DNA of 64,000 nt from Microcoleus sp. FACHB-68 (GCF_014695715.1 NZ_JACJOT010000016.1:124001-188000), one strand, 5' to 3'; positions 37,240 through 47,477 are shown, counted from the stretch's first letter. Numbers and translations: made by a program. The notes: generated by a model from the letters alone, not told the origin.

Positions 37240-40200
37240 ATGCTACTTTCTAGCTGTGAAATTAGCCAAATGGAGGCGCTGCAAATGTTTGGGTTAGCGC
37301 TCTCACTCATCAGTGCGTCGATCTTGACAGCACTCATCAAACGTAAACAGGTGGCAATACCAGATCACAGTGAAGAACTGTTCTCCAAAGTCTTTCATGC
37401 AGGTTTGCTGAGCATTTGTATTATCCGCCTCACAGATAGCCGCATCCTCGATGCAAATCACCCATTTCTACAGCTAATGGGTTACAGCCGGGAAGAAATC
37501 ATCGGTAGCACTACTGTAGAACTTGGGATGTGGGCGAATGCCGATGAGCGCTTAAACATCATGCAAACGCTGCACAAAGGCCACTCAATCAGTGAATTCA
37601 AAGTCCAGTTACGGAGAAAATACGGTGAACTCCGCACAGCAATCACCGCCATAGAAACCCTTGAGCTGGCCGGCCAACCCTGTATGCTAGCCATGTTTTC
37701 CGACATCACACATTGCACAGAAGCCGCAGTGGCAACAGCCAGAGCACAGGAAGCGCTGCAAAAAACCAAACAAGATTTAGAAACCAGAGTCGAGCAGCGC
37801 ACAGCCGAATTAAAAAACTTGAATGAGCAGTTGCGCTTTGAGATTGCGGTTCGCAAGCAAGCCGAGGCAGCCGTGGCTCAAAGCGAAGCCCGATTTAGAG
37901 CCTTAGTTCAGAATTCGTCTGACCTAATTACCATCTTAGAAGCCGACGGCACCATACGATTCAACAGTCCAGCGCTAGAGCAGATCCTCGGTTACAAAGC
38001 CGCAGAACAGATTAGCCAAAATATCTTTGAGTTAATTCACCCAGATGATGAGCCGGCAGTGCGATCTTTATTGGTACAGAGACTACAACAACCCGGACTG
38101 ACAAGTTCAATTGCCTATCGAGTGCGTCATGCAGACGGTTCCTGGATCTACATCGAATCTGTTGCCAATAATTTGCTTCACGATCCCAGTATTAAAGGGA
38201 TCGTCGTCAACTCTCGTAACATAACAGATCGCAAACGAGCGCAAGAGCAAATTATTTTTCAAGCCTCGCTTTTAAACCAAGTTCGTAACGCCGTGATCGC
38301 TACAGATTTAGAAGGAAACATCATTTACTGGAATCAGTTTGCCCAAAGTTTTTACCAATGGACAGATGAAGAAGCGATCGGCAAACCCATCCTTGATGTG
38401 ACTGCTCCTTTAAGCGACAAAGAACTTTGTCAGGAAATGTTTGATAGTATCAACGCTACAGGATACTGGGAAGGAGAATTTACGGTTCGGCGAAAGGATG
38501 GAACGCCTTTTCCGATACACTTGGTAGAAACTATCGTTCTAGACGCTGAGGGAAATCCCAAAGGCTACGTGAGTGTGAGTTTAGATATTACTGAGCGACA
38601 ACAAGCCGAAAAGGCACGCAAAGCGAGCGAGCAACGCTATCAATTAATGGCTGAATTGTCAGCCGATTTAATTTCTAGACATACTCCTCAAGGAGATTAT
38701 CTCTACGCCTCACCGGCTTGCCGTACCCTGCTAGGATATGAGCCAGAGGAGTTGCTAGGACATTCAGTATATGAATTTTACCACCCTGAATACGCCGCAG
38801 CGTTCAGGCAAACTCATTCGGCTGTCAGCAACCTGCCAGAAATTTACACGCTCACACACCGGCACCGCCGTAAAGACGGAAGTTATATCTGGTTAGAAAC
38901 TACCAGCCGCACAGTCCGCCACCCCGAAAAGCCAGAAGTTCAAGAAATTATTGCCGTTTCGCGTGATATCACCGAGCGTAAACGCGCAGAGGCGGAAATT
39001 TGCTTGCTCAATGAAGAACTTGAGCAACGGGTGATCGAGCGCACCGCCGAATTGCAACGTGCTAACGAAGAATTGAAACGTGAGATCAGCGAACGCCAGC
39101 GAGTGGAAGAAGCACTGCGACAGAGCGAAGCCAAGTTCCGCCAGATCGCTGAAAACATCGAAGAAGTTTTTTGGATCGTCGCTCCTGATGCCAAGCAGAT
39201 GCTCTACATCAGTCCAGCATACGAGAATCTCTGGAAACGATCCTGTGAGAGTTTATACCAAAACCCGGAAATTTGGATCAACAGTATTCATTTTGAGGAT
39301 CGTGAGCGTGTCAGCACTGCCTTTGCCGAACGTTACGAAAGAGACCAACCTTTTAGAGAAGAGTACCGGATCATTCTGCCCGATGGCAGCGTGCGTTGGA
39401 TTTGGGCGCGAGAGTTCCCGATTCGCAATGAGCTAGGAGAAGTTTACCGCGTTGTTGGGATTGGCGCGGACATCACTGAGCGTAAGCAGGCAGAGGAGGA
39501 ACTCAAACAGCTTCGCCATCGCAATGAGTTAATTTTGAACTCGGCGGGAGAGGGGATTCTGGGCTTTGACCGGCTCTTAAGAGTCATCTTCGCCAACCCG
39601 GCAGCCGCAAAAATGTTGGGCTATGAAGTCGAGGAATTGCTTGAGCGGCCCTTACAGGCAAGCCTTCATCCCCCCCAAACTGACGCCAACTTCTCTGACA
39701 GCCAGCCTCAAAGTCCGATTGCGATTGCCCTTCAAGAGGAGGTTTGCCAGTCAACTCAGACCTCACAGATGGGTTCTATTAACAAAGACTTGTTTTGGCG
39801 ATCAGATGGGTCAAGTTTTCCCGTTGAGTATGTGTGTACACCCATTCAAGAACGAGGTGAGATTGTTGGCGCGGTGATTACCTTTAAAGACATCACCGAA
39901 CGCCTTGCGGTGGAACGAATGAAGGATGAGTTTATTTCAGTGGTGAGTCACGAACTGCGAACGCCTCTAACCTCAATGCGGGGTGCTTTGGGTTTGCTCA
40001 CCAGTGGTATGCTCAACGCTCAACCAGAAAAAGCGCAACGGATGCTGGATATTGCGCTGACGAATACGGAGCGGTTGATGCGCTTGATCAACGATATCCT
40101 CGATCTTGAGCGCATCCACTCAGGCAAAATCACGATGGCCAAACAAAACTGTAATGCCGCTGACCTGATGCAGCAGGCTTGTGAGGCGATGCAGGCAATG

Positions 40201-40731
40201 GCAGATAAGGCCGGCATCACCCTCTCCTTAGTGCCGGTGGATGTCCAACTCTGGGCTGACCCCGACCGTATCTTTCAAACCTTGACAAATCTACTGAGTA
40301 ATGCAATAAAGTTTTCCGCACGAGGCAATACAGTTTGGCTCACTGCCGAAGTTAGGGAAAGAGAACGAGAAGCCGAGCCGGTCATCCTCTCTTCTGTGGG
40401 AGGTTTAGGTTCTGGGAATCAGAGGATTGGCGATAACGTGCGGGCTGAACGCATAAATCCCCTCATGTTGCCTTACGAAGTATTATTTACGGTCAAAGAT
40501 CAAGGGCGGGGCATTCCAGCAGACAAGTTAGAGATTATCTTTGAGCGCTTTCAACAAGTGGATTCCTCCGACTCCCGACAGAAGGGGGGCACCGGCTTGG
40601 GTTTAGCCATCTGCCGCAGTATCGCGCAGCAGCACGGGGGCCATATCTGGGCTGAAAGCCGCTTGGGCGAGGGTAGCACCTTCTGCTTTACGCTGCCGAT
40701 GAGAAGGGAAGTGCTCAGTCCTGAGTCCTGA
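37240..40731 (+). CDS. Multi-PAS sensor histidine kinase
   Basis: This protein of about 1,163 residues has an N-terminal hydrophobic helix (MFGLALSLISASILTALI), six PAS-type sensor repeats (for example SDLITILEADGTIRFNSPAL, NAVIATDLEGNIIYWNQFA, EGILGFDRLLRVIFANPAA), two coiled-coil linkers, a HisKA domain with phospho-acceptor His904 in SHELRTPL, and a HATPase domain (GTGLGLAICRSIAQQHGG). No receiver domain is attached and no response regulator is adjacent, so the partner is unknown. The start is uncertain: ATG 37240, a TTG four codons earlier, or ATG 37270. The last codons (VLSPES) are encoded by a heptamer repeat that continues past the stop. Confidence 0.9.
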   Translation: MLLSSCEISQMEALQMFGLALSLISASILTALIKRKQVAIPDHSEELFSKVFHAGLLSICIIRLTDSRILDANHPFLQLMGYSREEIIGSTTVELGMWANADERLNIMQTLHKGHSISEFKVQLRRKYGELRTAITAIETLELAGQPCMLAMFSDITHCTEAAVATARAQEALQKTKQDLETRVEQRTAELKNLNEQLRFEIAVRKQAEAAVAQSEARFRALVQNSSDLITILEADGTIRFNSPALEQILGYKAAEQISQNIFELIHPDDEPAVRSLLVQRLQQPGLTSSIAYRVRHADGSWIYIESVANNLLHDPSIKGIVVNSRNITDRKRAQEQIIFQASLLNQVRNAVIATDLEGNIIYWNQFAQSFYQWTDEEAIGKPILDVTAPLSDKELCQEMFDSINATGYWEGEFTVRRKDGTPFPIHLVETIVLDAEGNPKGYVSVSLDITERQQAEKARKASEQRYQLMAELSADLISRHTPQGDYLYASPACRTLLGYEPEELLGHSVYEFYHPEYAAAFRQTHSAVSNLPEIYTLTHRHRRKDGSYIWLETTSRTVRHPEKPEVQEIIAVSRDITERKRAEAEICLLNEELEQRVIERTAELQRANEELKREISERQRVEEALRQSEAKFRQIAENIEEVFWIVAPDAKQMLYISPAYENLWKRSCESLYQNPEIWINSIHFEDRERVSTAFAERYERDQPFREEYRIILPDGSVRWIWAREFPIRNELGEVYRVVGIGADITERKQAEEELKQLRHRNELILNSAGEGILGFDRLLRVIFANPAAAKMLGYEVEELLERPLQASLHPPQTDANFSDSQPQSPIAIALQEEVCQSTQTSQMGSINKDLFWRSDGSSFPVEYVCTPIQERGEIVGAVITFKDITERLAVERMKDEFISVVSHELRTPLTSMRGALGLLTSGMLNAQPEKAQRMLDIALTNTERLMRLINDILDLERIHSGKITMAKQNCNAADLMQQACEAMQAMADKAGITLSLVPVDVQLWADPDRIFQTLTNLLSNAIKFSARGNTVWLTAEVREREREAEPVILSSVGGLGSGNQRIGDNVRAERINPLMLPYEVLFTVKDQGRGIPADKLEIIFERFQQVDSSDSRQKGGTGLGLAICRSIAQQHGGHIWAESRLGEGSTFCFTLPMRREVLSPES

Positions 40732-40808
40732 GTCCTGAGTTCTGAGTCCTGAGCTTTTGATTGGGGGAATGGTGAGAGGGGGAGAGGGAGTCCTGAGTGC
40801 TGAGTGGG
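40714..40808 (+). repeat. Heptanucleotide tandem repeat (AGTCCTG / TGAGTGC)
   Basis: AGTCCTG units repeat four to five times from 40714 to 40757, covering the kinase stop codon. After a GGGGGAATGGTGAGAGGGGG block the repeat resumes briefly (40786-40802), and the G-rich block recurs at about 40806-40830. CCCCATG-type units follow at 40868-40932. Confidence 0.8.
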
Positions 40809-40867
40809 GGGAATGGTGAGAGGGGGAGAAGGGTGAAAATACATAAAAGCCTTAATTTCCATAGCCC

Positions 40868-40932
40868 AATGCCCCATGCCCATACCTTTAGGTTGGCGAA
40901 GCCTTGCCCCATTCCCCATGCCCCATTCCCTA
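40868..40932 (+). repeat. Degenerate CCCCATG heptamer repeats
   Basis: Scattered units such as GCCCCATGCCC, GCCCCATTCCCCATG and GCCCCATTCCC lie between the kinase and ilvN. They match the better-ordered array at 59119-59158. Confidence 0.65.
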
Positions 40933-41448
40933 AATCTTGGCTTCCAAAGACTTGAGAAACTCGGTATTGACGCCTGATTCGCGGGTGAGAGCAATTTTGC
41001 CGGTGCGGGCAATTTCACGAATGCCAAATTTGTTAAGTACCTGCACAATCGCGACCATTTTGCCCGGATCTCCCACCACTTCCAAAGTGAGTGAGTCTTC
41101 TGCAACATCCACGACGCGGGCGCGGAAAATCTGGGCCAGTTCAATCACTTCTGAGCGGTTGTTGCTATTGGCATTAACCTTGACGAGCATTAACTCTCTC
41201 TCGACACAGGGAATCTCGGTGATGTCCTGTACTTTCAGGACGTTAATCAGTTTATAGAGCTGCTTGGTGAGTTGCTCAATAATCCGGTCATCACCGGGTA
41301 CGACCATCGTAATCCGAGAAATTCCCATTTGCTCAGCCGGCCCAACGGCTAAGCTTTCAATATTAAAACCGCGACGGGCAAACAAGCCGGCAATGCGGGT
41401 CAGGACTCCCGCTTCATCTTCAACTAGGACGGAAAGGGTGTGTTTCAT
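40930..41448 (-). CDS. ilvN: Acetolactate synthase small (regulatory) subunit
   Basis: This 172-residue protein ([20 protein letters not shown]) has an N-terminal ACT domain that binds valine for feedback inhibition and a C-terminal domain ([13 protein letters not shown] at the end) that contacts the catalytic subunit. It regulates the first common step of branched-chain amino acid synthesis. Length and motifs are normal. The catalytic subunit gene is not in the window, as is usual in cyanobacteria. Confidence 0.95.
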   Translation of the reverse strand: MKHTLSVLVEDEAGVLTRIAGLFARRGFNIESLAVGPAEQMGISRITMVVPGDDRIIEQLTKQLYKLINVLKVQDITEIPCVERELMLVKVNANSNNRSEVIELAQIFRARVVDVAEDSLTLEVVGDPGKMVAIVQVLNKFGIREIARTGKIALTRESGVNTEFLKSLEAKI

Positions 41449-41633
41449 AAGTTACAGGAAACGCTGCTATGGATGAGCAACCAGAGTTTTTAAGCAGCTT
41501 ATCTCTATCTAAAGAATTATTTTACTTGACCTCCTGCGATTACAGAGGTTTTTAACAATATCATGGTGGAGATTAACCAGAGTCTCAATCACTGGTGCAT
41601 CAACTTTGTTTAACCTGATTGGAGAAAAAGCTT

Positions 41634-42002
41634 ATGGGTTGGTTAAAAAGATTATTTGGGCTGGAAAAACCACAGAATCAGCAGGCTACCGTTCAGGCAC
41701 CTGATCAACCGCAGCAGAGTTATACAGTGCCGGCTGCACCACAAACACCGGATATCCCACCAGAACGGTTAGGCTTGAGTGGAGAATATGACCAAAGCGG
41801 TCTCGCCAAGCGAGTCGCTTTAGCGTTTGATGAAGATGCAGAAGTCGCTGACCTGGACAGAGTCTGGGTGGCTCAAACCGGCGGCACCGTTGTATTAAAA
41901 GGAGACGTTCCCAGCCAGGATAAGCTGAACAAACTGGTGTCCATCGCAAAGGGAACTTACGGTGCTACGGGTGTTGAAACCGATCAAGTCAACGTAGGCT
42001 AG
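41634..42002 (+). CDS. BON-domain protein
   Basis: This 122-residue protein has a short basic N-terminus (MGWLKRLFGLEKPQ), a Gln/Pro-rich linker and a C-terminal BON fold (LAKRVALAFDEDAEVADLDR, VVLKGDVPSQDKLNKLVSIA) that ends with the typical strand VETDQVNV. BON domains are thought to bind phospholipid or other cell-envelope ligands; no signal peptide is visible, so it is probably cytoplasmic or membrane-peripheral. ATG 41634 is chosen for the GGAGA nine bases upstream. It is divergent from ilvN. Confidence 0.82.
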   Translation: MGWLKRLFGLEKPQNQQATVQAPDQPQQSYTVPAAPQTPDIPPERLGLSGEYDQSGLAKRVALAFDEDAEVADLDRVWVAQTGGTVVLKGDVPSQDKLNKLVSIAKGTYGATGVETDQVNVG

Positions 42003-42091
42003 GCCGGTTTAAAGTTTTAAATACTCGCTTGTTTTCAGGCGCTTGTCTGGAAATGACGCGGTGACTTAACTTGGGATTTTATCTCATTCTA

Positions 42092-42121
42092 TGTAGGGGG
42101 GCTTTACGAAGCGCCCCTACA
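42092..42121. repeat. REP-like palindrome, near-perfect hairpin
   Basis: TGTAGGGG and CCCCTACA form the outer stem, GCTT and AAGC an inner stem around a TACG loop. It lies in the gap between the BON-domain and antiporter genes and resembles the element at 28586-28620. It could also work as a transcription barrier between the convergent genes. Confidence 0.7.
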
Positions 42122-42269
42122 GTCGTTTTGAGTACCGGCATTTGTGCGGCGGCTGGTTTTGAGGGGTTGATTGTAAATTGTCGCTACTGGGCTAATCACC
42201 AAGAAAACCAGGCCGGCCTCGCACCCTCCCAGGCCAACGCCTGGGAACGGGGGAGATGTTAGGAGAATC

Positions 42270-43766
42270 TTATTCGGATTCTTGAGGGGTGTCAGCAACT
42301 GCCGGTTGTTGAAAGACAACCCGTAATAGGGGTGGCGCGATAAAGGTCGTCAAGATCACCATGAGAATAATCGCGACTTCCAAAGCTTCAGAGAGCGCAC
42401 CACTGTCTGATCCAACAGCGGCAAACACAAGTCCCACTTCACCTCGCGGAATCATGCCGACGCCAATGGCTAAGCGGTTGATCTTTTCTTGACCAAAGAC
42501 GCTGAAACCGGCAACTACTTTACCCAGAATAGCCACTCCAATTAGGAAAGTGGCAATGATCAGACCTTCTCGATTCGCGGGAACTGCTGGATTGAGAACG
42601 CCTAAGTTGGTTTTAGCCCCCACGGTAACAAAAAAGATCGGTACCAGGATATCGGCAATGGGGATAACCTGTCTTTGCAACTCTTTGCGCTTATCTGTCT
42701 CATCTAAGACGAGTCCAGCAGCAAAGGCACCTAAAATCGCTTCCAAATGGATTGCTGCGCCAATATAAGACAGAACCAAGGCGAAGATGATAGCCGGCAT
42801 GATGATCTGGCCGCGTGTTTTGAGTTGATCGGCCAGTGCCACAAACGAGGTGTTGATAAAACGCCCCAACAGAATGGCACCGACGAGGAAAACGCTGGCA
42901 CTGATAATCAGATAAACAACGTTGTACACGTCCACTTCGCCGGTTTTGGCCAAACTCGCCACCACGGCTAGGATGATGATCCCCAGAACGTCGTCGATCA
43001 CCGCCGCGCCAATGATAATCTGACCTTCTTTCGATTTGAGTGCTCCAATTTCTGTGAGCACTCTGGAAGTAATTCCAATGCTAGTAGCCGTTAAAGCAGC
43101 CCCAGCAAACACCGCTGGAACAGTGGCAAAGTTAAACAAGGCAATCAGCCCGACTGTGCCGATAACAAAGGGTACTGTCACCCCCACGACGGCGACGAGA
43201 GTTGCTTGAACGCCGGCTTCTATCAGTTCTCTTAAGTTCGATTCCAGACCAATTTCAAATAGCAAAACAATCACGCCCAGTTCGGCTAAAACTGAGATGA
43301 CTTCGCTCTGAACTTGGAATGTGGCGTTTGCGGTCTCAGGAGTCAGGCCGGCAGTGGCTTGGAGGAAGGCGATGAGCGCAGAACCGGAACTGTCTGCTAC
43401 GCCTTCTGGAAACACCAGCAAATGCAAAGCTGAAACGCCGACGATAACCCCAGCCACCAGTTCGCCCAGTACGGGGGGGAACCCCAGCCAGTTAGAAAAT
43501 TCTCCACCGATTTTGCTGGCAAGATAAATTACAACTAAACTCAGTAGCACGCCGGCTAGGATCATTGGGCCTTGTGCTTCTGTTGCCGTTTCGGTTGCGG
43601 CTGCGAGAACCGGCCCCAGCGAGCCGGCAGCGAGGCTCCAGTTGGTTGGGGTGAAGGTACTCACCCCGGTTATGACATCAACCATTACTTCCGCAGAACT
43701 CATCCTGTTTAATGTACCAGTCAAAAGCTGTGGGGTGGGCAATTCTGCTGGGTGTTGGAATTCCAC
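42270..43766 (-). CDS. Cation:proton antiporter, CPA2 type (NhaS3-like)
   Basis: This 498-residue integral membrane protein has about 12 hydrophobic segments and the Asp pair of CPA2 antiporters in GAAVIDDVLGIIILAVV, which carries Na+ or K+ against protons. The conserved segments LGFPPVLGELVAGVIVG and GMIPRGEVGLVFA are present. It resembles the essential thylakoid Na+/H+ antiporter NhaS3 of cyanobacteria (inference). No regulatory RCK/TrkA-N domain follows. The start is uncertain: GTG 43766 with AAGGTGG upstream, or ATG 43703, which begins MSSAEVMVDV. Confidence 0.88.
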   Translation of the reverse strand: MEFQHPAELPTPQLLTGTLNRMSSAEVMVDVITGVSTFTPTNWSLAAGSLGPVLAAATETATEAQGPMILAGVLLSLVVIYLASKIGGEFSNWLGFPPVLGELVAGVIVGVSALHLLVFPEGVADSSGSALIAFLQATAGLTPETANATFQVQSEVISVLAELGVIVLLFEIGLESNLRELIEAGVQATLVAVVGVTVPFVIGTVGLIALFNFATVPAVFAGAALTATSIGITSRVLTEIGALKSKEGQIIIGAAVIDDVLGIIILAVVASLAKTGEVDVYNVVYLIISASVFLVGAILLGRFINTSFVALADQLKTRGQIIMPAIIFALVLSYIGAAIHLEAILGAFAAGLVLDETDKRKELQRQVIPIADILVPIFFVTVGAKTNLGVLNPAVPANREGLIIATFLIGVAILGKVVAGFSVFGQEKINRLAIGVGMIPRGEVGLVFAAVGSDSGALSEALEVAIILMVILTTFIAPPLLRVVFQQPAVADTPQESE

Positions 43767-43808
43767 AACTTGCCCACCTTGCGGTAAATTTTGGTTGATT
43801 CTGGCTTT

Positions 43809-44621
43809 TTAGACAAAAACGCGATGCAGCAGGGAGGGCATTTGCCGGCGCACTTGCTCGATGCGACTGGGTTCAATTTCGGCGATTGCAACTCCCGGTC
43901 TGTCACCGGCATCGGCGAGAATTACGCCCCAAGGATCTATGATCATGGCGTGGCCGTGTGAGTGGCGCATGGCGTAGTGCCGGCCTGTTTGTGCCGGTGC
44001 AATCACATAGCAGGTGTTTTCAATGGCTCTGGCTTGCAGCAGCACTTGCCAGTGATCTTTGCCGGTGTAGGCAGTGAAGGCGGCGGGGACAAATAAAACT
44101 TCCGCGCCTTTGTAAGAAAGGTGCCGGTACAGTTCCGGGAAGCGGACATCATAACAAACCGAGAGTCCGATGTTACCGAGATGTTCAGAAGGATAAACCG
44201 GCGGTAGTGTTGTGCCGGCCATTACCGTGCTCGATTCTTGATAAGTGTTGCCATCGGGCAAGTTCACATCAAACAGGTGCACTTTTTTATACCGAGCTTG
44301 TTCGGTGCCGGTGGGATCTACCAGCAGTGCTGTGTTATAGACTTTGCCGCTGTCTTCCGGTACTGGGAAGCCACCGCCCACGATTGTCACCTGAAAGCGC
44401 TGGGCCATCGTTTTGAGGAATTTTTCACTCTGCTGCGCGATCTCTTCGGCTTGGGCAATCTTGTCCTTTTCTTCTCCTAGAAAGGAGAAGTTTTCTGGCA
44501 AGCTGACCAACTCGGCACCACGACGCACGGCAAGATCAATCAATTCTTCTGCCTGAACCAGGTTTTTTTGCAGGTCAGGCAAGCTGGTCATTTGGAGAGC
44601 GGCGGCTAGATAAGATTTCAT
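43809..44621 (-). CDS. Nitrilase-superfamily carbon-nitrogen hydrolase (Nit1/omega-amidase type)
   Basis: This 270-residue enzyme has the complete triad: Glu43 in LPENFSF, Lys113 in YKKVHLF and Cys156 in SVCYDVRFPELYR. The pattern around the cysteine and the length place it with Nit1, which hydrolyses deaminated glutathione (a metabolite repair reaction), or omega-amidase; the choice cannot be made from sequence. It ends 42 bases before the antiporter start and is in the same direction, so co-transcription is possible. Confidence 0.88.
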   Translation of the reverse strand: MKSYLAAALQMTSLPDLQKNLVQAEELIDLAVRRGAELVSLPENFSFLGEEKDKIAQAEEIAQQSEKFLKTMAQRFQVTIVGGGFPVPEDSGKVYNTALLVDPTGTEQARYKKVHLFDVNLPDGNTYQESSTVMAGTTLPPVYPSEHLGNIGLSVCYDVRFPELYRHLSYKGAEVLFVPAAFTAYTGKDHWQVLLQARAIENTCYVIAPAQTGRHYAMRHSHGHAMIIDPWGVILADAGDRPGVAIAEIEPSRIEQVRRQMPSLLHRVFV

Positions 44622-44924
44622 GGATTGATTTAACAGAGATTGAGCGATAGATTGGCAATCGATAGGTCTCGTTCTACTAGAGTACCCAGATCCAAAATAT
44701 CTTGCTTGTCAACGTTTTATTACTTTTTTCAGAAAACTCTCAGATACTTTGCTAATTCTATAGCTTTTGAGAAGCCCTGGCAACGCTGTTTATTAAAGAA
44801 AAAGCTGTTGATATGCTAAATATTTTATCTTGAATATGTTGATATTTCAATAAGCTTAGAAAAAATAGAGACGCGAAATTTCTTTCACGTCTTCCCCTTA
44901 ATCAAAACGAGAATTTGCTATAAA
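44622..44924. other. Intergenic region, AT-rich
   Basis: This 303-base gap holds the promoter of the nitrilase-family gene (minus) and the 3' end of the SLH/WG gene. Nothing else is recognisable. Confidence 0.5.
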
Positions 44925-46577
44925 CTATTTGAGTGGGTTGCGAAGATAAACCCATGTGCCGCCTTCAAAAACTCCATTGGCTACTAACTCTTCATTGCGC
45001 CATTTTCCGCCAATGGCAACTCGCGCCACCCCTTCAGAAAAAGATGCAGCATCCCCAAATTGCGGATAAATTACATACTTGCCGGTTTTATCGATGTAGC
45101 CATAGGCGTAACCAATTCCTTCAGGACGATCGATTCTTACAAGGGCTAGCCCTTCAGAAAAAGGTTCAACCAGTTGATATTTTGGTTGAATTACCATTTT
45201 GCCAGTTTTGTCAATATAGCCAAAACTTCCATAATTGCCGGCTGCTGCTAACCCTTCAGAAAAAGGCCAAGCAACGGTAAATTGCGGCTGAATCACAACT
45301 TTTCCAGTTTTATCGATATAACCGAATTTGTCGCCAATTTTCACGGGTGCAAGTCCTTCTGAAAACGATTCACCTGCGGAATGGGGCTGAATCGGGAAGT
45401 TGCCGGTTTTATCGATATAGCCCCAAGTTTCACCAATTCTAACGAGGGCGAGTCCGTCAGAAAAAGACTTTGCTTGATCAAATTTATTAGGAATTACAAG
45501 TTTGCCGGTTTTATCGATATAGCCATATTTGCCACCTCCTGCCACAACGCCAACTAACGCAAATCCTTCAGAAAATGATTCTGCATTATAATAGGGTTCG
45601 TTGCTGATGCGCTTGCCGGTTTTGTCAATATAGGCATCTTTGTAATCGATTTCAACCAGTGCGATTCCTTCAGAAAAGGGCTTGGCAATATCATACTGTG
45701 GCTGAATAACCATTTTACCTGTGTTATCGATATAACCGAATTTATAGCCAACTCTGACGGCTGCTAGCCCTTCGGAAAATTCATTAGCGGCAGTAAATTG
45801 GGGCTGAATAACCACCTTTCCATTGGTGTCTGCATAACCAAATTTTGCATCATTGAGCGTGCCGGTACTGAATGCCGCCAGCCCTTCTGAAAAATTTGAT
45901 GCCCAATACGATTGTGCCGGCGGCGAGATATAATTCAGTCTTGCAATGTACTGCGGAGAAACTGCCTCTGGAATTTGTAAAGCTTGAGCGATTAAGGCAG
46001 TGACTTCACCCCGCGTCGCATTTTGATTGGGCTTCAATTGTTTGACATTCGGATAATTCACCACAAGATTTCCAAAAATTGCAGATGACACTGCGTTGAT
46101 TGCATAGTCGGGAACTTGCGTTGCATCCTCAAAATACTGTTTCAGCATTTCCACAGATGGTGAAGGGGCGCTGTAGTTCAAACCATTAGCAAGAATGACT
46201 AATGCTTGCACACGTGGGATGGTTTGATTCGGTTTAAATGTCCCGTCTGGATAGCCGGCAAAGAAGCCATTTTTAGAGGCAGCTTGAATCGCTTTATAAG
46301 CCCAGTAAGTATTAGGGACATCTGTGAAGTTAGCCGGCTTGCGAACCGGCTGGGCATTGGGGAAAGCTTTTAGCAAAATCGCGGCAAATTCAGCGCGGGT
46401 AATCGTTCCTTCGGGACGAAAATCTCCCTCTGGATAGCCACTAATTAAATTTCGCTCTTGTAGTTTGACAATTGAGACTTGCGCCCAGTGGTTTTGAACG
46501 TCAGAAAATGTTAAAGCAGTTGCCATTGAGGGACTCCATAAATAAATCACAGCTAACGGTAAGTATTCAAGCTTCAT
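44925..46577 (-). CDS. SLH-domain surface protein with WG repeats
   Basis: This 550-residue protein starts with a short signal peptide (LPLAVIYLWSPSMATAL), then three SLH modules (FSDVQNHWA...RPEGTITRAEFA; FTDVPNTYWA; and a weaker one ending NATRGEVTAL), which attach proteins to peptidoglycan-linked polymers. The C-terminal two thirds hold eight WG beta-repeats (FGYIDKTGKMVIQPQY, FSEGLA) of about 40 residues. WG repeats are thought to form binding surfaces; the ligand is unknown. It is likely an envelope protein facing the periplasm. It stands alone. Confidence 0.9.
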   Translation of the reverse strand: MKLEYLPLAVIYLWSPSMATALTFSDVQNHWAQVSIVKLQERNLISGYPEGDFRPEGTITRAEFAAILLKAFPNAQPVRKPANFTDVPNTYWAYKAIQAASKNGFFAGYPDGTFKPNQTIPRVQALVILANGLNYSAPSPSVEMLKQYFEDATQVPDYAINAVSSAIFGNLVVNYPNVKQLKPNQNATRGEVTALIAQALQIPEAVSPQYIARLNYISPPAQSYWASNFSEGLAAFSTGTLNDAKFGYADTNGKVVIQPQFTAANEFSEGLAAVRVGYKFGYIDNTGKMVIQPQYDIAKPFSEGIALVEIDYKDAYIDKTGKRISNEPYYNAESFSEGFALVGVVAGGGKYGYIDKTGKLVIPNKFDQAKSFSDGLALVRIGETWGYIDKTGNFPIQPHSAGESFSEGLAPVKIGDKFGYIDKTGKVVIQPQFTVAWPFSEGLAAAGNYGSFGYIDKTGKMVIQPKYQLVEPFSEGLALVRIDRPEGIGYAYGYIDKTGKYVIYPQFGDAASFSEGVARVAIGGKWRNEELVANGVFEGGTWVYLRNPLK

Positions 46578-47100
46578 AGGTTTAATCAGGATAGTTTATT
46601 TAAACTAAAAATATAGCATTTTCTCTGTTGTCTAGGCATTGTAATTGTTCGGAGTATTCACAAATAATTCTAAATTGCTGCACAGAGCGATTTTATTGAT
46701 ATTTGAAATTTAATGGAAATAGATATTTAATCATAAAAATATTAGTTAGAATTTTGACAAAGCGCCTTATAAATGAGAGCCTGTCCGTTAGGTGCCGGCT
46801 TTGTGTAAGTTTTGCAAATTATCAAAATATATTTTTCGCCTCGCTGAATGACGCAATGATCGAAGGAACCGACAGGCAAAGCAAAGGCGAGCGGAATTCA
46901 AATAAATCTAACCTTGTCAACCATCCAAAGGTAGATAAGCACTATGTTAATAGGAATATCACCCAAACTGCTGCGGTTGTAACTCTTTCTTTTGATAGAG
47001 ATTACCAAGACTTGTCCTGCTTTGCGAAACAATATAAAGCGAGGCGGGTCTTAACTAACTAACAAAGATTTTGAATGTTGGTGTTTAGGGAGCTGTAACA
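46578..47100. other. Intergenic region, no convincing gene
   Basis: This 523-base gap includes a plus-strand open frame at 46703-47062 that looks non-coding. It is AT-rich on the left and holds the promoters of the SLH/WG gene (minus) and the small conserved protein (plus). Confidence 0.5.
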
Positions 47101-47316
47101 ATGAATGGAATCCGTCCGATTGTCAAACAAGCATTAGCCACCGGCTATCTTACGGTTGAAGCCGAAGAACAGTTGCGTCAGCTTTTACAAACGACTAAGT
47201 ACAGCATCGAAGATTTTAGAGCTTTCATTACCTTACAGCAAGAAGCAATGAAAGGTCGAGTTATGCAAGAATCTCGTGAATTGCTGCGTTCTCAATATGT
47301 TTCCGCAGCGGCTTGA
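47101..47316 (+). CDS. Small conserved cyanobacterial protein, function unknown
   Basis: This 71-residue protein is predicted mostly helical (MNGIRPIVKQALATGYLTVE, then EEQLRQLLQTTKYS). Small proteins of this kind, with the GYLTVEAEEQLRQLL pattern, occur across filamentous cyanobacteria without known function. GGGAG upstream supports the ATG. There are no membrane or metal motifs. It is followed 161 bases later by the MNT-like gene in the same direction. Confidence 0.75.
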   Translation: MNGIRPIVKQALATGYLTVEAEEQLRQLLQTTKYSIEDFRAFITLQQEAMKGRVMQESRELLRSQYVSAAA

Positions 47317-47477
47317 ACCCTTTCTCTGAATTTCGCCAAAGTTGGTTTAATAAAATTGAGCCGGCAGCGGTTGAGTAAAAAATACCAAGAAAGCCAGCAT
47401 TAAAGAACATTTGGGTGCCGGCAGGACAAACTTTTGCAGGTCATTAAAATAGATTTTTTTCGGGAAAGCGTACAAAG

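Noticed and set aside
46703-47062. Plus-strand open frame of 119 codons
   Set aside because: Composition is unlike neighbouring proteins, it has no ribosome binding site and shows no domain pattern; it appears to be chance in AT-rich sequence.
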